From Perkinsus marinus ATCC 50983 (Eukaryota; Perkinsozoa; Perkinsida; Perkinsidae): DNA of 64,000 bases. A model generated the notes under the pieces. It ran no database searches. It saw nothing but the letters and a program-made list of their open reading frames with translations, and was not told where the DNA came from. Both the position numbers and the translations under genes were made by a program. Position 1 is the first letter of the stretch. Every line of letters starts with the position of its first letter. Shown here one piece after another: positions 46,878 to 58,432 of this stretch. The stretch covers positions 97,190 through 161,189 of the forward strand of contig NW_003200738.1 in NCBI RefSeq assembly GCF_000006405.1, read 5' to 3'.

Positions 46878-47487
46878 TGGTAAGACTTTATAGAAACTAC
46901 CACGCTAGGGTAAGACTGGAAATGTATGCTTTACCTCGGCGTGGTTCAGGGTGATGGAGTAAAGTGAAATTGGCGCAATAATAAGGGTACGAAAGTGAAG
47001 GAAAAAATGCTCAGGTCTCCTCGAAATTTTTCATATGAATCTCTATGTGTAGGAGAACCAGCGAATATTGTCCTACACTGCTGGGGCTGGCGTAGTTGCT
47101 TTTGGTTACCCATCCGTGGACGTATCAGTACTACGAGGCGAGTTCGTATTCGCTGCGTTAATTTCGAGTGTTACTCTCACATGGGGTCTGTTTTGGTCTT
47201 GCGGGCTTGATGCTATTATATAACAAATCTGAGTATAGCTTTCGTGGGGGTTCTAACGTTGCGGTAGTCGTTACTACTACAGAACTTCGAGGTCAAATTA
47301 TTTCTTCCGACAAGTTTGAACTTTTCCCCATTCGGTTAGTGTTTTACCTTTTTCGTTAACATCAGTACCCGGTCCATTCGAAAGTTAAGGAATTCAATTT
47401 AACCGAGGATGCGACGCGCAATGTTTTGGTGACAGAATCAGTTTCATCTGGGAACGCTACAATAGTAGAGCTATACGGTCCACCTTG
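46878..47487 (+). CDS. small membrane protein, possibly TMEM223/TMEM186-like
   Basis: Tentative multi-exon gene. Start MVRLYRNYHARVRLEMYALP, then ENQRILSYTAGAGVVAFGYP, a hydrophobic stretch (FVFAALISSVTLTWGLFW), FRGGSNVAVVVTTTELRGQ, SDKFELFPI, and a last exon (from about 47371) reading YPVHSKVKEFNLTEDATRNV and VSSGNATIVELYGPP with a stop. The plan of two membrane spans followed by a beta-rich Val/Thr tail is like the mitochondrial TMEM223/TMEM186 proteins, but the sequence likeness is weak and the exon joins near 47020 and 47220 are not settled. It sits directly after a MITE. Confidence 0.4.
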
Positions 47488-48309
47488 AGCGTATCTTATA
47501 CCACTCCTTGCCCTCATCGTGTCTCAGTCTAGAGGACATATTAGCCCGAATACCGTCCTGGCTGGAGAGCCGAGGCGTTCCTATTCCCGCCAAGCCGACG
47601 GTTATGACAGCGCCCCTCCTCCCCCATCGTAGAGGTGAGCGATCCGATTACGTGTGTGGAAGCATGGTGCTGCGCTGGCAGGGCCTCCGACGGCGCAGGC
47701 TGCAGACTCCCTTTGTTGTTCCAGCGTTAATGAGGAGGACAGTGAGAAGGATCTGCCAAAGGGAGCTACTACAGCATTGCCCACGGCGGTGGTACAACGG
47801 TCACCAGGAGACAAACTACTGTAAGGAATTCGTCGAGGTGTGGTATTGGAATAATATTAAATCGAAGATGGGAAGCTGTGGTATGGAGGTTTCATTAGGT
47901 CTATCGGCAATCACTCAGTATTCAACATGGGAGATCAGTCCTCGGTAGATGCCACGTGATTTGGTGATGGTGTGGTATGGCCTCCCTGTTAGTGCTCTAC
48001 TGCTCACGAAACGCGACGATCCCGAGTGAAGGACTTAGCGAGCAAATTTGAAGTCGGTGTTTGGTTGTAGATGGTGTAGTAGAAGTACCCTACGATAGGC
48101 TAAGAAGCACTCGGCGGGTCTACGGCATATAACTCGAACCGATACGACTACGTCAATGTCGGCCTCTGTGAAGCGACAAATGCAGAGAGGTGGGCCACTG
48201 CCGGGTCGGTAGGCTTAGGATGGAGTTATTGCGTTATTATTATGATGGTGTTATTTCACACGAGTTTGTGGAATAATAAGTAGGAGGAGTAGGGAAGAAA
48301 GACAGCTAG

Positions 48310-48396
48310 CAGTCGTGGGCTATTTCGTTTGAAAAACATGTTTCACGAATATCTCGTGTTTCACGCCACTTCCCGTTGATCGGGTCGTGAAACTCC
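48310..48396 (+). mobile_element. second MITE family, truncated copy
   Basis: The right half is clear: gaaaaacatgtttcacg, atctcgtgtttcacg, ending cgtgaaactcc; the left inverted repeat is missing or diverged. Confidence 0.6.
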
Positions 48397-48570
48397 AGTG
48401 TATAGAAAAGGCGTATGATAGGTTATTTCCCTGATGCTCGTCCAGGAGCAGTAGTAGCAGTAGATCCTCCAACACCAACATGGGCTAAAGGGAGGAGGAG
48501 TATCGCTGAGATGATGGAGACAAACGATGGTAATAGTGATAAGCATACAAGGCGGTGACGCGTTATTGAT

Positions 48571-48679
48571 GGAGTTTCACGCATTTTACGTGAAGTGAGA
48601 AACCTGCTAATCGCGATGTGCAGTAGTCGTAAAATATATTTTTCACTAGTGTTTTTCATATCACGGTCCGCGAAATTCC
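48571..48679 (-). mobile_element. second MITE family, reverse copy
   Basis: Starts ggagtttcacgcattttacg, passes ttttcactagtgtttttcat (the reverse complement of an internal word of the 46719 copy), ends cgcgaaattcc. About 109 bp. Confidence 0.75.
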
Positions 48680-48966
48680 ATTGTGGTGGCGGTGGTTGTC
48701 AGTGATGTCCCCTATAGCTGGCGAGAAGGGAGGGGCCATGGAAGTAGACGTGCGAAGGGCAGTTGGTGAGGGCGTGGTAAGGGCTCATTGGGGGATGTCG
48801 GTTATGTTAGAGAGCCTGCCGAGCGAATATGAAGTCTCCAAAGTTTTTTCGACACCGATACCGCCTACGGGGAGCGACGGCAGCTATAAACGTGGGGTCT
48901 ATGATGATGGTGTGTTATGGTTAATCATAGTATCACTTGTTATGAATGTATAAATATGAGGGGGTT

Positions 48967-49087
48967 GTACTCGTTTTACGTTAAGTGGCGAAGTACTCGG
49001 TGAAAAAGCCGATATTCGCGGCGATATGCACTGCTTTGTGGAGCGTGTTTTCCGTGGTGTTTTTTTTCATATCACGGGTGAAACTTC
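48967..49087 (-). mobile_element. second MITE family, diverged reverse copy
   Basis: Contains gttttacgttaagtgg, gccgatattcgcggcgatat and gtgttttttttcatatcacg, ending cgggtgaaacttc; both ends are diverged from the consensus. Confidence 0.6.
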
Positions 49088-50405
49088 AACTCATTAAATA
49101 TCAATATTAAATCATTAAAAATAATATCTTATAGCACTGATAGAATTATAACAGCATCCTCGGAGGACGTGGGGTCGGGGCGGCGTGTCCTGTTATCGAC
49201 TACAGTGAGCAAGAATACGGCACAACATCGAATAACCATAACAGGGGGAAAGGTGCTACTGCTGTTGTTTATCATTATTTCATACCACACCATCTACACA
49301 TCCTAGGTTAAACGGCTGAGGAGTTTAGAGTCGCCGCCTAGATTCGATGACCAGTAGGTGTGTCGATGGATGGCATGTCGAGGGCTTGGTCAGGTATCCG
49401 ATCTCGGAGTACGATGAGGGAGCTGATGAGCATTCTGAGGATGCGAGAGGGAAGGTGGCTTGTGACAAAAATCTTGGCAGTGCGTAGCGTATCTTGTAGC
49501 ATATCCCGGCTTGGTCATTGGAGTGGAAGTCGATGGTAATGGCGCAATCTAATACTGATCCGGACAGTATATTTGGTGATAGAATACCAGGATGTGATAT
49601 TCGACGGTGAGGTGATTTCCATGTGCTTGTGTTTTAGTGATGATTTTAGGGTATTTGGTGACATTGTGGCTTCGGGACAGGTAGAGGCTTATAATACTCA
49701 ATCATTCAAGTATGTGGGGTTTTTGTGATGGAAGGGCCATCATGTTGTGGTGTAGGGACTACATTAGAATTAACGACAAGACAGGGCGACGAGGCAGCAC
49801 GGGAAATTGGAGGTCTGATGAGTTACTCGATGAAGAGGTTGGGGAAGTTCCCTTTGGTCATGGCAGTAGTGGTTAAAGTGTGTTCAGATATATACGTACA
49901 AGCAGGAAATGCAACAAAACATTCAAGCTGGTGGGTCCACGAGGGGCTCTCTTGGTGCTGTAGTGTATCGTGTCAGAGAATGTATTTGTGGAATGTTTAC
50001 CGGATGCTGAAGTCGATGGTAGTGTCCTGGATGAGGAGTCCAATATCTGCATGCCTTGACTACACCAGAGTTGAGGTCTGCTGACCGACGTGTTGGTGTG
50101 ATGGTGTAAGTCTTAGGTGGCGAGAGGATTGTATAGTGATGGTGCGAAGCCGTCGAGTAGTAGTTGAACCGTTATATTATCGTCGTCGTGTTGTAACATG
50201 CATGGTACTCGGCGGCATTGATATTAAGGGGCTTCCCATTCATACTGTATGACTTTGGTTGATAGTGTAGGGATGTAGGAGTATTTGAAGAATTGACTTC
50301 ATTACTGTGAACTTCATCCCCAACACTACGATGGTGGTGATGCGCGACGAGCACCGAGTTGATGTTGAGTATACTCGTCCATTTCAAGGCGCTTGAGTGA
50401 ATAGT

Positions 50406-50669
50406 ATGGGCTTCGAAATTCTGTCGGCAATCCACGCGTCAAGTGCTGCTGCTAAGAACGCTGCATTTAGAGCTGAGGTGGGCTCCTCATTGTATTCACC
50501 ATCACACAAGTCTCGATAGTTGACTGCTCATGAGGCCCTCGAGGCGACACGGTACGGTGAGCACATGCTCGACCATATTGCCAAAAGTAGTGGCAATTGG
50601 CACTACGGCCGGATGACCCCTGACTTCCTACCTGGGACTGGTTATGTCCCCGGCTTTCAACCTCAGTAA
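50406..50669 (+). CDS. small hypothetical protein
   Basis: Two exons (50406-50477 and 50520-50669) joined by a 42-nt GT-AG intron give a 73-residue protein: MGFEILSAIHASSAAAKNAA, ELTAHEALEATRYGEHMLDH, NWHYGRMTPDFLPGTGYVPG, ending FQPQ. The composition is protein-like and both splice sites are good, but no family is recognised. Further coding-like sequence lies just downstream (MSPRPIHTFLECVESVFDFH at about 50847, then SHWQAGPEVFDNPAG), which may be more exons of the same gene. Function unknown. Confidence 0.5.
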
Positions 50670-52087
50670 GGAGGACAAATGATTCAAGACACTCACCAGC
50701 AAAACTCGTTTGTTGATATGTTATTGATGAATTGAATGGAATTTTAGTGGAAGTCCTAGCTGAGTGTTTACTACGCAGTAGCTAGATGTTTACGGTGTTC
50801 CTCGGTGTAAATTCGGCTGGCAAGTCAGTCGTACGGCAGTCGGTATGAGCCCACGACCGATACACACCTTCCTTGAATGTGTTGAGAGTGTATTTGATTT
50901 TCACCGCGTAGCGCAACCCAACCGCATAGTTTTCAGTCCAAATACCCGACTGGGACAGCCGATGGTGTCACATTGGCAGGCCGGTCCTGAGGTGTTCGAC
51001 AATCCTGCTGGGTGAGGCAGCCCGGATGGAGCAATGCAACGGTCATGTTCAGTTATACCATAATTAACCCACATCATGCTGCCAATCTTGAAGGCTTTTC
51101 TAGCGCGGCCCCTGACAGTCCCCATCACCACGACCATCAGCATCACCATGGTCATCGCCATCACTATAAGAAATACCATTTCCGATCGCATGGGCTCCCC
51201 TTGAAAAGGGACGTGTTGCATTCAGCCTTATTCCTGTCCATCCTGCCTAGCAAATTACTGAGCACGAAGTCCTCGAATAGGCTACAGGGTTACCCTTTCT
51301 GAGTGAACATACTGAGTCTTGTTAAAAACAGTAACATGCTGAGATTAGTGTGGTATAGCCGATCATCTCAAACCTTCAGTATGCATCGATATACCGACCA
51401 TAGAGGACCCAAAGGGACTCAATGAGTGTAAGTAGGACTACGCCGTTGGGATGAGAACTCAGCCGAGCAGGCCTTGATCATGCAGACACAGGCCCGTGAT
51501 GAGACCACCCCCCTAGATAAAGTGAAGTACTCACACAACACAATTCATACCACACCATTAGGAACTTACGAGTAACCCTCGACCTGTCCGACTTGATTCC
51601 GATTGAAAACGACTCATGCACCCAACGAGAGGCCTGCTTCACAGTTACTATTTTCTCACCCCCGACGAAGTGGTACTTCTCCTTACACTACCGTCAAGTA
51701 CTATACACTGAGCTATCCCAACTGGTAACACAACAAAGAATCGATAATTCCTGGATAGTTCGTGATGGTCAGTAGACATGCTACTGGGAATGAAACCTTC
51801 CCCACTAGGGAGTATGATATTTCATGAGCTTCAATCTAGATGATAACATTGCAGTAGCTTCCTTTTCAAGATGTGCTTGCTTCATGGTACTGTACATGTT
51901 ATAACGTCTGTAGTTTAAGGTGAATAAATACACATGCAAATATTGGCAGTAGTAACCGTCAGTGTTGGGGAATTACAAAACGGATGCTGCATCAAAGAGT
52001 ACATATAAGTGAAACCGTACGGTTTGAGTATCTTCAGAGGTGGACTACTATACTGGTGATGTCATCCACTACAGTCCCGTCCTCTTC
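50670..52087. other. spacer with a His-rich open frame
   Basis: A plus-strand frame at 51012-51302 contains a run of His-containing repeats (HHHDHQHHHGHRHH). It could be an exon of a metal-binding protein or simple cac/cat repeat sequence. Nothing else is supported. Confidence 0.35.
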
Positions 52088-53985
52088 CTAAGTACAACAC
52101 TGCGAGGTAGAGTAGCACAAGAGGTCTACATGCATCCATCGTGCCCAGCTCTCCTTAGCCAGGTCATGGGCGGCTTCCATCGAGTGCTGCGGTGTGTACT
52201 TTGATACAATGTCGACTGCCTCTTGAGATGAAATAAATTCCCACACGCCGTCCGAGCAGAGGACCTGAGGGTATCGGAAGTGCATTCAAGAGAGACTAGT
52301 TGACGTACCAAGAACTTGTCAATATTTCGATCAACTCGCTTCATATCAATCTCGACTTTGGGGCTTAGAAGACCACAACTGCTATTATTACTAGCGGTAC
52401 TCAGCCGAAAACCCGTCGGTGGCAACAGGTGTGACGGCTCACTCGCTGGGCTCATGAACGGAGTGCCCTCGCCAGCCGAGCTCGGGGCTGTAGAGTTTGC
52501 TTCCTCTGAGAGGCATTCGCTTTGGTAGATCTCGCGCGCTATTCCAAGGACACACCTTGATCTTCATTTTGTAGTTCCCGACGGATGGTCTCCGGTTCGG
52601 CCGACACCCCCGCATCATAGTAACCAACGAGGTCCCCTGAGAGGGATAAGATGCGGAGTTGCTCAGAGAGACAACTCACCAAGTGCTCTGGACATGGCTA
52701 AACCTGGATAGGGTTTGCCTTGTACGTAAACCCGATGGCTGACATCATGTGGGCGTTTGTGAACGGCACCACCACGTGCAATGATGCGGGCTCTCTCTAG
52801 CGGCAAATCTGAAATGAGCATACACATGGTGCCCTCGAGGGAAGGATCATCGACCTGGCTTGTGATCCGAGGTGAGATCAACAGCAAGGAGACTTCCATT
52901 GGCTGAGCTCCTCTGGGCCAGGACACAACGGCTGTCCCCAACATGGGCGACGTAGAGGCATTGACCGCCTGACGGTGTGGCCTCATCATCATCCTTCTCG
53001 AAATGAAGGACGACCGTGCCTAGGGCCAGCGAGTAGAAGCCCCAAACCCGACGGGTAAACGGTTACAGGTAGTCCCGGAAACAGCAGCGTCCAATGTGCC
53101 GTCACGTGTGGTCATTTCGAGCATCTGCTGGGTCGCCAGAAATGCATCACGGAGTGCAGTACGAGGGTCCGACCGAAAGGAGGGGTGCTGATCGCGATGA
53201 ATACAAGTGTATGTAGGTCGAGGACAGGACAGTACACCAACGAGGTGCTTGGGGAGGTACTCCTTGACGAAGTTGCTCACGTCGTGACCCTTCTTGCCGT
53301 GACCGTCGAACACGCCATAAATGGACACGTCGCCTTCAACACGAATTACCAGGAAGGAGTCCTGATTGGGACCTGAGGGCGACTATGAAGTGAATGCGAA
53401 AGGCTAGAGACAGCACTCACTGACAGGCTTGAGTCCCTTCTTGCATGCGAAACCCACCAGACTGCTTCGGAAATGATCAGAGTCGCCTTGGGCTCTGAAG
53501 ACGTTTGTGGAAGGAGCACTTGCAGTTGAGCTCACAGTAGGTCCTTGTCGCCGAAGCTCTCTTGTTTGTGCATCATCTTGTCAGTAGTGGAACCGATGGA
53601 AAAGCGTCGACTACCACGGCGAGAGGACGAACGTGTCAATGCGGGGTTCGCCTCCCTGCTGACGGGGGAATCTAGGTCGCTTCCTGGCAAGATACAGAGT
53701 AGGCCCGATAAGAGCCCAGGTGGAAGGTGTACTGAAATTATTCTCCTTGTTGGTTGATGAAGATGCGAGTAGCTCTAGGAGGCTGCAAGATACGAAGCCT
53801 CTGAGGGGGGAGACCAATACGGGTAGAGTAGAGGGGAAAGGGACATGCCTGTTGTCATCGTTATCAGCAACCTCTTGGGCACCTTCGACAGAGGCTAGAC
53901 TGAGTCTTCGACTACGACGAGAAGCAGTGATGGTGATGGCTAGGGGAGAGGACATAGAGGGAGGGGAGTAAAAGGCTGAAGACAT
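52088..53985 (-). CDS. PP2C-family protein phosphatase (PPM)
   Basis: Mn/Mg-dependent Ser/Thr phosphatase. Read on the minus strand: Ser/Arg-rich N-terminus (MSSAFYSPPSMSSPLAITIT), FACKKGLKP, PNQDSFLVIRVEGDVSIYGV then FDGHGKKGHDVSNFVKEYLP (metal-binding DGHG), SDPRTALRDAFLATQQMLE, QCLYVAHVGDSRCVLAQR (conserved GDSR), LPLERARIIARGGAVHK, YPGLAMSRALGD-type motif, DAGVSAEPETIRREL, and finally VLCSDGVWEFISSQEAVDIV. The metal-ligand Asp residues in DGHG and CSDGVWE are present; the expected N-terminal EDx is represented by NQD. An insert rich in Ser/Pro (SSAGEGTPFMSPASEPSHLL) sits between the PEP motif and the SDGVWE exon. Several introns of about 45 nt. The N-terminal extension suggests regulation; plant-like/apicomplexan-like PPM subtype not determined. 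Confidence 0.88.
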
Positions 53986-54500
53986 TTCTGTGTGAACAAG
54001 TCATCCTATTTGTTTGATAATGTCCATCAGCGCGGCTGAATTGTACAATTTACGAGAACTTTGTTAAGGGAACAGAATTCAGCACGAAATCTGATTAATG
54101 AAAATTTCATCAACTTTTAACACTCAAGCGAATGAACAGATCCTCCAGAGAAACGGAGGTTTGTGAGCTGACAGACGAAAGTTTCATTTTGCGCTTCGCT
54201 CCGCTAAGATTCAACCGCGCGCGCCCCATCCCTCAGCTCCGTAGTGGGACGAAAAAAAAGCTCTTCTGTCTCCATTGTATGTGAGTTCATTACCTCGTCC
54301 TCAACCTTCGCACTAATACTACGTACCATTTTTCAGCCCGTCTCTCTTGGGAAGCTCTGTTTATTTGTTCGACTAGTTAAGGCTGCTGATAATGAACGTT
54401 GTTGCACTTGTGACTCGTATTATCTATCATGCCAGACTACGTGGATAATTCTGTTTATAAAAGAAACCTCGTCCTCGAGCAGTTATTTGTAGTAGTCTCA
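53986..54500. promoter_or_regulatory. intergenic region between divergent PP2C and transaldolase genes
   Basis: 515 bp with no gene. It contains the dispersed word cgcttcgctccgctaaga at 54192 and a C/T-rich stretch near 54240-54420. Promoter function for both neighbours is inferred only from their orientation. Confidence 0.4.
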
Positions 54501-55838
54501 ATGCCTTCCCCTAAGAATCTTGCAGGTGCCCATCCCGCCGCTTCTTCACCGAAGAAAGCTAAGACACTGGACGCTTCGAACCAGTTGGAGGCCTTGAAGA
54601 ACATGACTTCTGTTGTGGCTGATACAGGTGAGAAGAGCGGATCTCGGGGATATAGTTTCGCAAGTCCTACAGTACTCTTCTGAGGGCCAAGCCTCTGGTG
54701 GTTCTCCATAATTGGATTTTCCCCCCACAGGCTGGTGGTGAATGCGTCAAAAGAAGTTTATTTCGACTTAGGTGATTTCGATAAGATCAAACAGTTCCGT
54801 CCTGACGACGCTACTACCAACCCTACTCTGCTGTACCAGGCGGCTCAAATGCCCGAGTATGCACATGTGATGACCAAAGCCATCAAGAACGCTAAAGCTC
54901 AGAATCTTACCGGAGATGCCCTGGTTGACGAGGTAAGAGCTTTCTACTTGATCTCTTCTGAGTGCATCTATGCTAGGTCTGCGACCAGTTGGCCGTGAGC
55001 TTCGGTTTCGAGATCCTGCAGATCGTCGATGGTTATGTCTCGACTGAGTGCGATGCCAACTTGTCCTTCGACAGGCAGGCTAGTCTTAATAAAGCTAGGA
55101 AGATCATCAGCATGTAGGGGGAAGAGTTGGAATTGGTGTGGTATGGATTTTGTTCAGGTATGAGTCCATGGGCATCTCTCGTGATCGTATTCTCATCAAG
55201 ATGGCTTCGACGTGGGAGTGCATTCAGGCGTGTAAGGAGCTTGAGAAGGAGGGAATTCATTGCAATATGACTCTCCTCTTCTCATTTGCCCAGGTAATGG
55301 GCCTATTTTGTATCTTGCATGGTCGACCTTAAGATTCATATCTTAGGCCGTTGGAGCTGCCCAGGCTGGTGCCACCCTCATCTCGCCCTTTGTTGGCCGC
55401 ATTCTCGACTGGTATAAGAAGAGCACTGGAAAGGCCTCGTACCCTATGGACGAGGACCCGGGGGTTCAGTCTGTGAGGAAGATCTATAACTACTACAAGA
55501 AGTACGGCTACAACACTATTGTTATGGGCGCTTCCTTCCGTAACACGGATGAGATCCGTGGCCTTGCCGGTTGTGATAAGCTTACTATCTCACCAAAGCT
55601 GCTCAAGGAGCTCCAGGACAACACTGATGTGAGCGGTATGAAGAGGTATCTGGACCCGGAGAGGGCCGTGGCTGATACCGACAAGCTGGCCGACCTTACT
55701 GAGCCTGAGTTCCGTTGGATGCTGAATGAAGACGCCTGTGCTACGGAGAAGTTGGCAGAGGGTCTGCGTAATTTCAATAAAGATTTGCAGAAGCTGAAGG
55801 AAGTGGTCCGAGCTAAGCTGGCAGAGGCTGAAAAGTGA
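54501..55838 (+). CDS. transaldolase
   Basis: Non-oxidative pentose-phosphate enzyme transferring a dihydroxyacetone unit from sedoheptulose-7-phosphate to glyceraldehyde-3-phosphate. Exons are 54501-54627, 54772-54932, 54977-55113, 55158-55293 and 55347-55838; introns are GT-AG, the first 144 nt, the others about 44-53. The protein reads [89 protein letters not shown] with the Schiff-base Lys in [59 protein letters not shown] and a Lys-rich C-terminus [15 protein letters not shown]. Length about 350 aa, typical of the classical transaldolase subfamily. An upstream in-frame Met exists (54429), but MPSPKNL fits better. Cytosolic location inferred. Confidence 0.95.
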
Positions 55839-56352
55839 AGATATGAGAATATCAATTTATAGTTGGTGAAATTCCCCCGGTAAAGTTTTGAGTGTGATGA
55901 CGATGAAGATTTATTATGTTGATTTTCTATACTGTTTATGTCAAGGGAACGCACAATGACTTGTACTGGTTTCCGTGTTCCGAGATGGGCTATGGTGCGT
56001 TTTACAATATCGGGTTTATGCTGGTGATGATGATACTCTCCTGTCTAGACTGAGGCTTTTAGGTTGTATAGGGCATCGGGTTTATGATATGTATTGTTGA
56101 TATTATTGGGTCAACTTAGTGGTATTTCTGCTTCTCTTCAGAGGATAGGGATGAAATAGTTGTTGTTGTTGTTGTATTCCCTAGGGCCACAAGCGCTTCG
56201 CCAGCTCTGGCGTTATGACTGGCTCGAGGGCATGTTCAGACTCAGTGGTGATTTCTGTATACTACATGCCGTACTACTGCGCGTACCTATCACTTGTTAT
56301 TTTTGAGGGAAATAGCGGTTGTGAATTTTAATACAGTTTTGTTGTTGTTATA

Positions 56353-57246
56353 ATGGTTACCGCTTCCCGGATCAATGGTGCTGAAGATGATGACGAGGGG
56401 CGAGGAGGGGTCCAATTCAGTGAGAGGGATATGGGTCGGATAGCACCGGTGGATCGGGATGAACTAGAGGTGAAGCATACTAGGCTGATGGAGAGGACGG
56501 GAGCATTTGCGAAGCATATGGAGATAGCTGGGCAGAGTAGGGAGGTGGTGAAGTGGCGGAGGAGTGGTATGGTGTGTTGGATTTTAGATGTATCTGGTGC
56601 TGGTCTGGGTGGTGTTATCCTCTCAAATTTAACGGTGTGGGCACCTAATAAAAGTGAGGAAGCGCTTTATGAATTTTGTTTGCTGATGTAAACCCCTTGT
56701 CGTCGCAGACCGACGGCCAGCGACCAACTCTACAGGGAGGACGAGTGAGGTTACCTCTAGGAGTGGACCGACGTCGTCGTCGTTGGAAGCGCGCACGCCC
56801 GAGGATGGTGCTGTAGTTGGGGTGCATCAGAAGGAGGGGGATTGGTGGCGATGGTATGGTACTCGAATGGATGGGAAACGTGTAGGCGTACATAGGGTCG
56901 TTTTAGGGGAAAACGTGTTCGGCGTTGGTCGCCGCATAGGAGAACACGTAAACCGGTGGTATTGCCAAAGCTGGATCTGAGCATGGTAGCGATTCGGGAA
57001 GGGGTGATGAACAGTGGGAGGAGGGTCCAAGCGGCTGCTAATAAGTTTTCGGGGAGGGTCTATGGCTTTAACCCGACAGAACATAGCGCTCTAGAAGACT
57101 GTGTTTATTGTGCTGGAAAGTCGGCGGTGGTCACGGCTAGAATGCCTTGGGAGTTTTATGATAGAGTGGAGACGGATGAGGAGTATAAGGCGTATGAACG
57201 ACTGTTCACAGATAGGGCGTCGCTCTCCTCGCATAGGGTAGGTTGA
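56353..57246 (+). CDS. hypothetical multi-exon protein, first part
   Basis: Unrecognised. The first open exon starts MVTASRINGAEDDDEGRGG and runs through acidic/basic helical sequence (ELEVKHTRLMERTGAFAKHM, SREVVKWRRSGMVCWI). A later exon ending at about 57237 reads LPKLDLSMVAIREGVMNSGR, AANKFSGRVYGFNPTEHSAL, YCAGKSAVVTARMPWEFYDR, and ends at a good donor (gtaggttgatgg). The following intron would hold MITE copy f. Intermediate exons around 56720-56980 are Arg-rich and uncertain. Whether it is one gene with 58433-60218 is unknown. Confidence 0.4.
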
Positions 57247-57311
57247 TGGTGTATTTCGTGTGTGCAACTTCACTTTCACTTGCATAGAGGCTTTTGATCT
57301 GGTTTGGCGAG

Positions 57312-57861
57312 CAGTGTTTAACTCTGTGTTCACTTTTCTCAGCTGAGCTTGGGAGTTTCCTCACTAGTGATAGAAGTCTACATATGAACTAGGGTAGAAA
57401 TGTACAGAAATCAATGAGAATTCCCCGAAATTTCCCTAGAGTTTCCGTGAAGGTTTCGTTAGAAAGTAAGTTCAAGCAAGTGCACGAAATGAGAAATATG
57501 TTGGTGTATTCTGATGTTATCGATCGAACCGTATGTTGTGAGACTCAGACGGTTCCACCCATGGACCAGTCTCGTTCCTTCTTTTTTTCAAGTCTTGTCC
57601 CAAGTTGGTTGGGGGACAGTAACATATGTCAGGAAACATGGGCCATATTCCGTGACATAGTTAGTGTGACCAAACATGATCTGTGAACCTAGGGCCCAAG
57701 GTGAGACCCGGAGAGGGTTCGGGTTCACAGTGTTTGGCCCTCTCCCACACTCCCAACCAACTGTCCGGTGATGGACAGAGGTCACTCGAATTGAGAAAAC
57801 GAGTCTTGAATATTGTCACCAACATATGTGGTTGACCATATTTGCATATTTTCCCACACTA
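57312..57861 (+). mobile_element. introner-like MITE, copy f, split by an insertion
   Basis: The left part (57312 to about 57440) has cagtgttt, ttttctcagctgagctt, gaaatgtacagaaatc and gaaatttccctagag; the right part (about 57800-57861) resumes exactly where copy e continues: atattgtcaccaacatatg, gttgaccatatttgcatatt, cccacact. About 360 bp of foreign sequence sits between, with near-inverted words gtgaaccta/gggttcac around 57685-57730. So a second insertion landed inside the element. Confidence 0.8.
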
Positions 57862-58432
57862 TTGCTTTGTCAGAATCGTTGAAAGATCTCCCTTTTAGAG
57901 TAAAGAGGCGGGGCTATGCCCTCGGTGTCATCGGTCGAGAGTTGCTGTACCGGAGAGTACGAGGGCCCGTTCGCACAGTATGAAGCTTTATTATAGCTCG
58001 CCAAGGGAAAGGGCGTTGAAGCCGCTCCCAGTTCGACTGCCAGCTGTAGAGGAGTACCTCAGGTGAGTTTGTGAGAAGAAGAGATATGTGGTGTATGGGT
58101 TGGATAGCAGGATGAAGGAACCTAGGGGGGAGGGGGAATTGTTGAAGTTGAATGATGCAGATGTGACGGTGGAGAAGGGCGAGGTGGGGTAGTAGTGTGG
58201 GGGGGTGCCGGGCTGGAATGTATTGGTAGGAGAAGGAGACATGGACGGACAAAATAAGGAAGGCCCTTGATAAGGTGGAAGAGGAGAAGCTGAGGGAGAT
58301 GTATAGTAAGGGGTAGTATCGGGGATTAAAGTAGTAGTTCTGGGTATAATACTCCTATCGTAAACATCCCTACTTAGTAGTAGCAGTTCTACGAGCAATA
58401 CTTTCATCATAAACACCACTCCTTAGTAGTAG

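Larger units (their letters stand above)
47488..50405. other. MITE-rich spacer
   Basis: One plus-strand frame at 47508-47948 (LEDILARIPSWLESRGVPIP) is unrecognised and Arg-rich; it may be chance. The rest holds copies of the GGAGTTTCACC element (48310-48396, 48571-48679, 48967-49087) and A/T-rich sequence. No secure gene. Confidence 0.45.
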
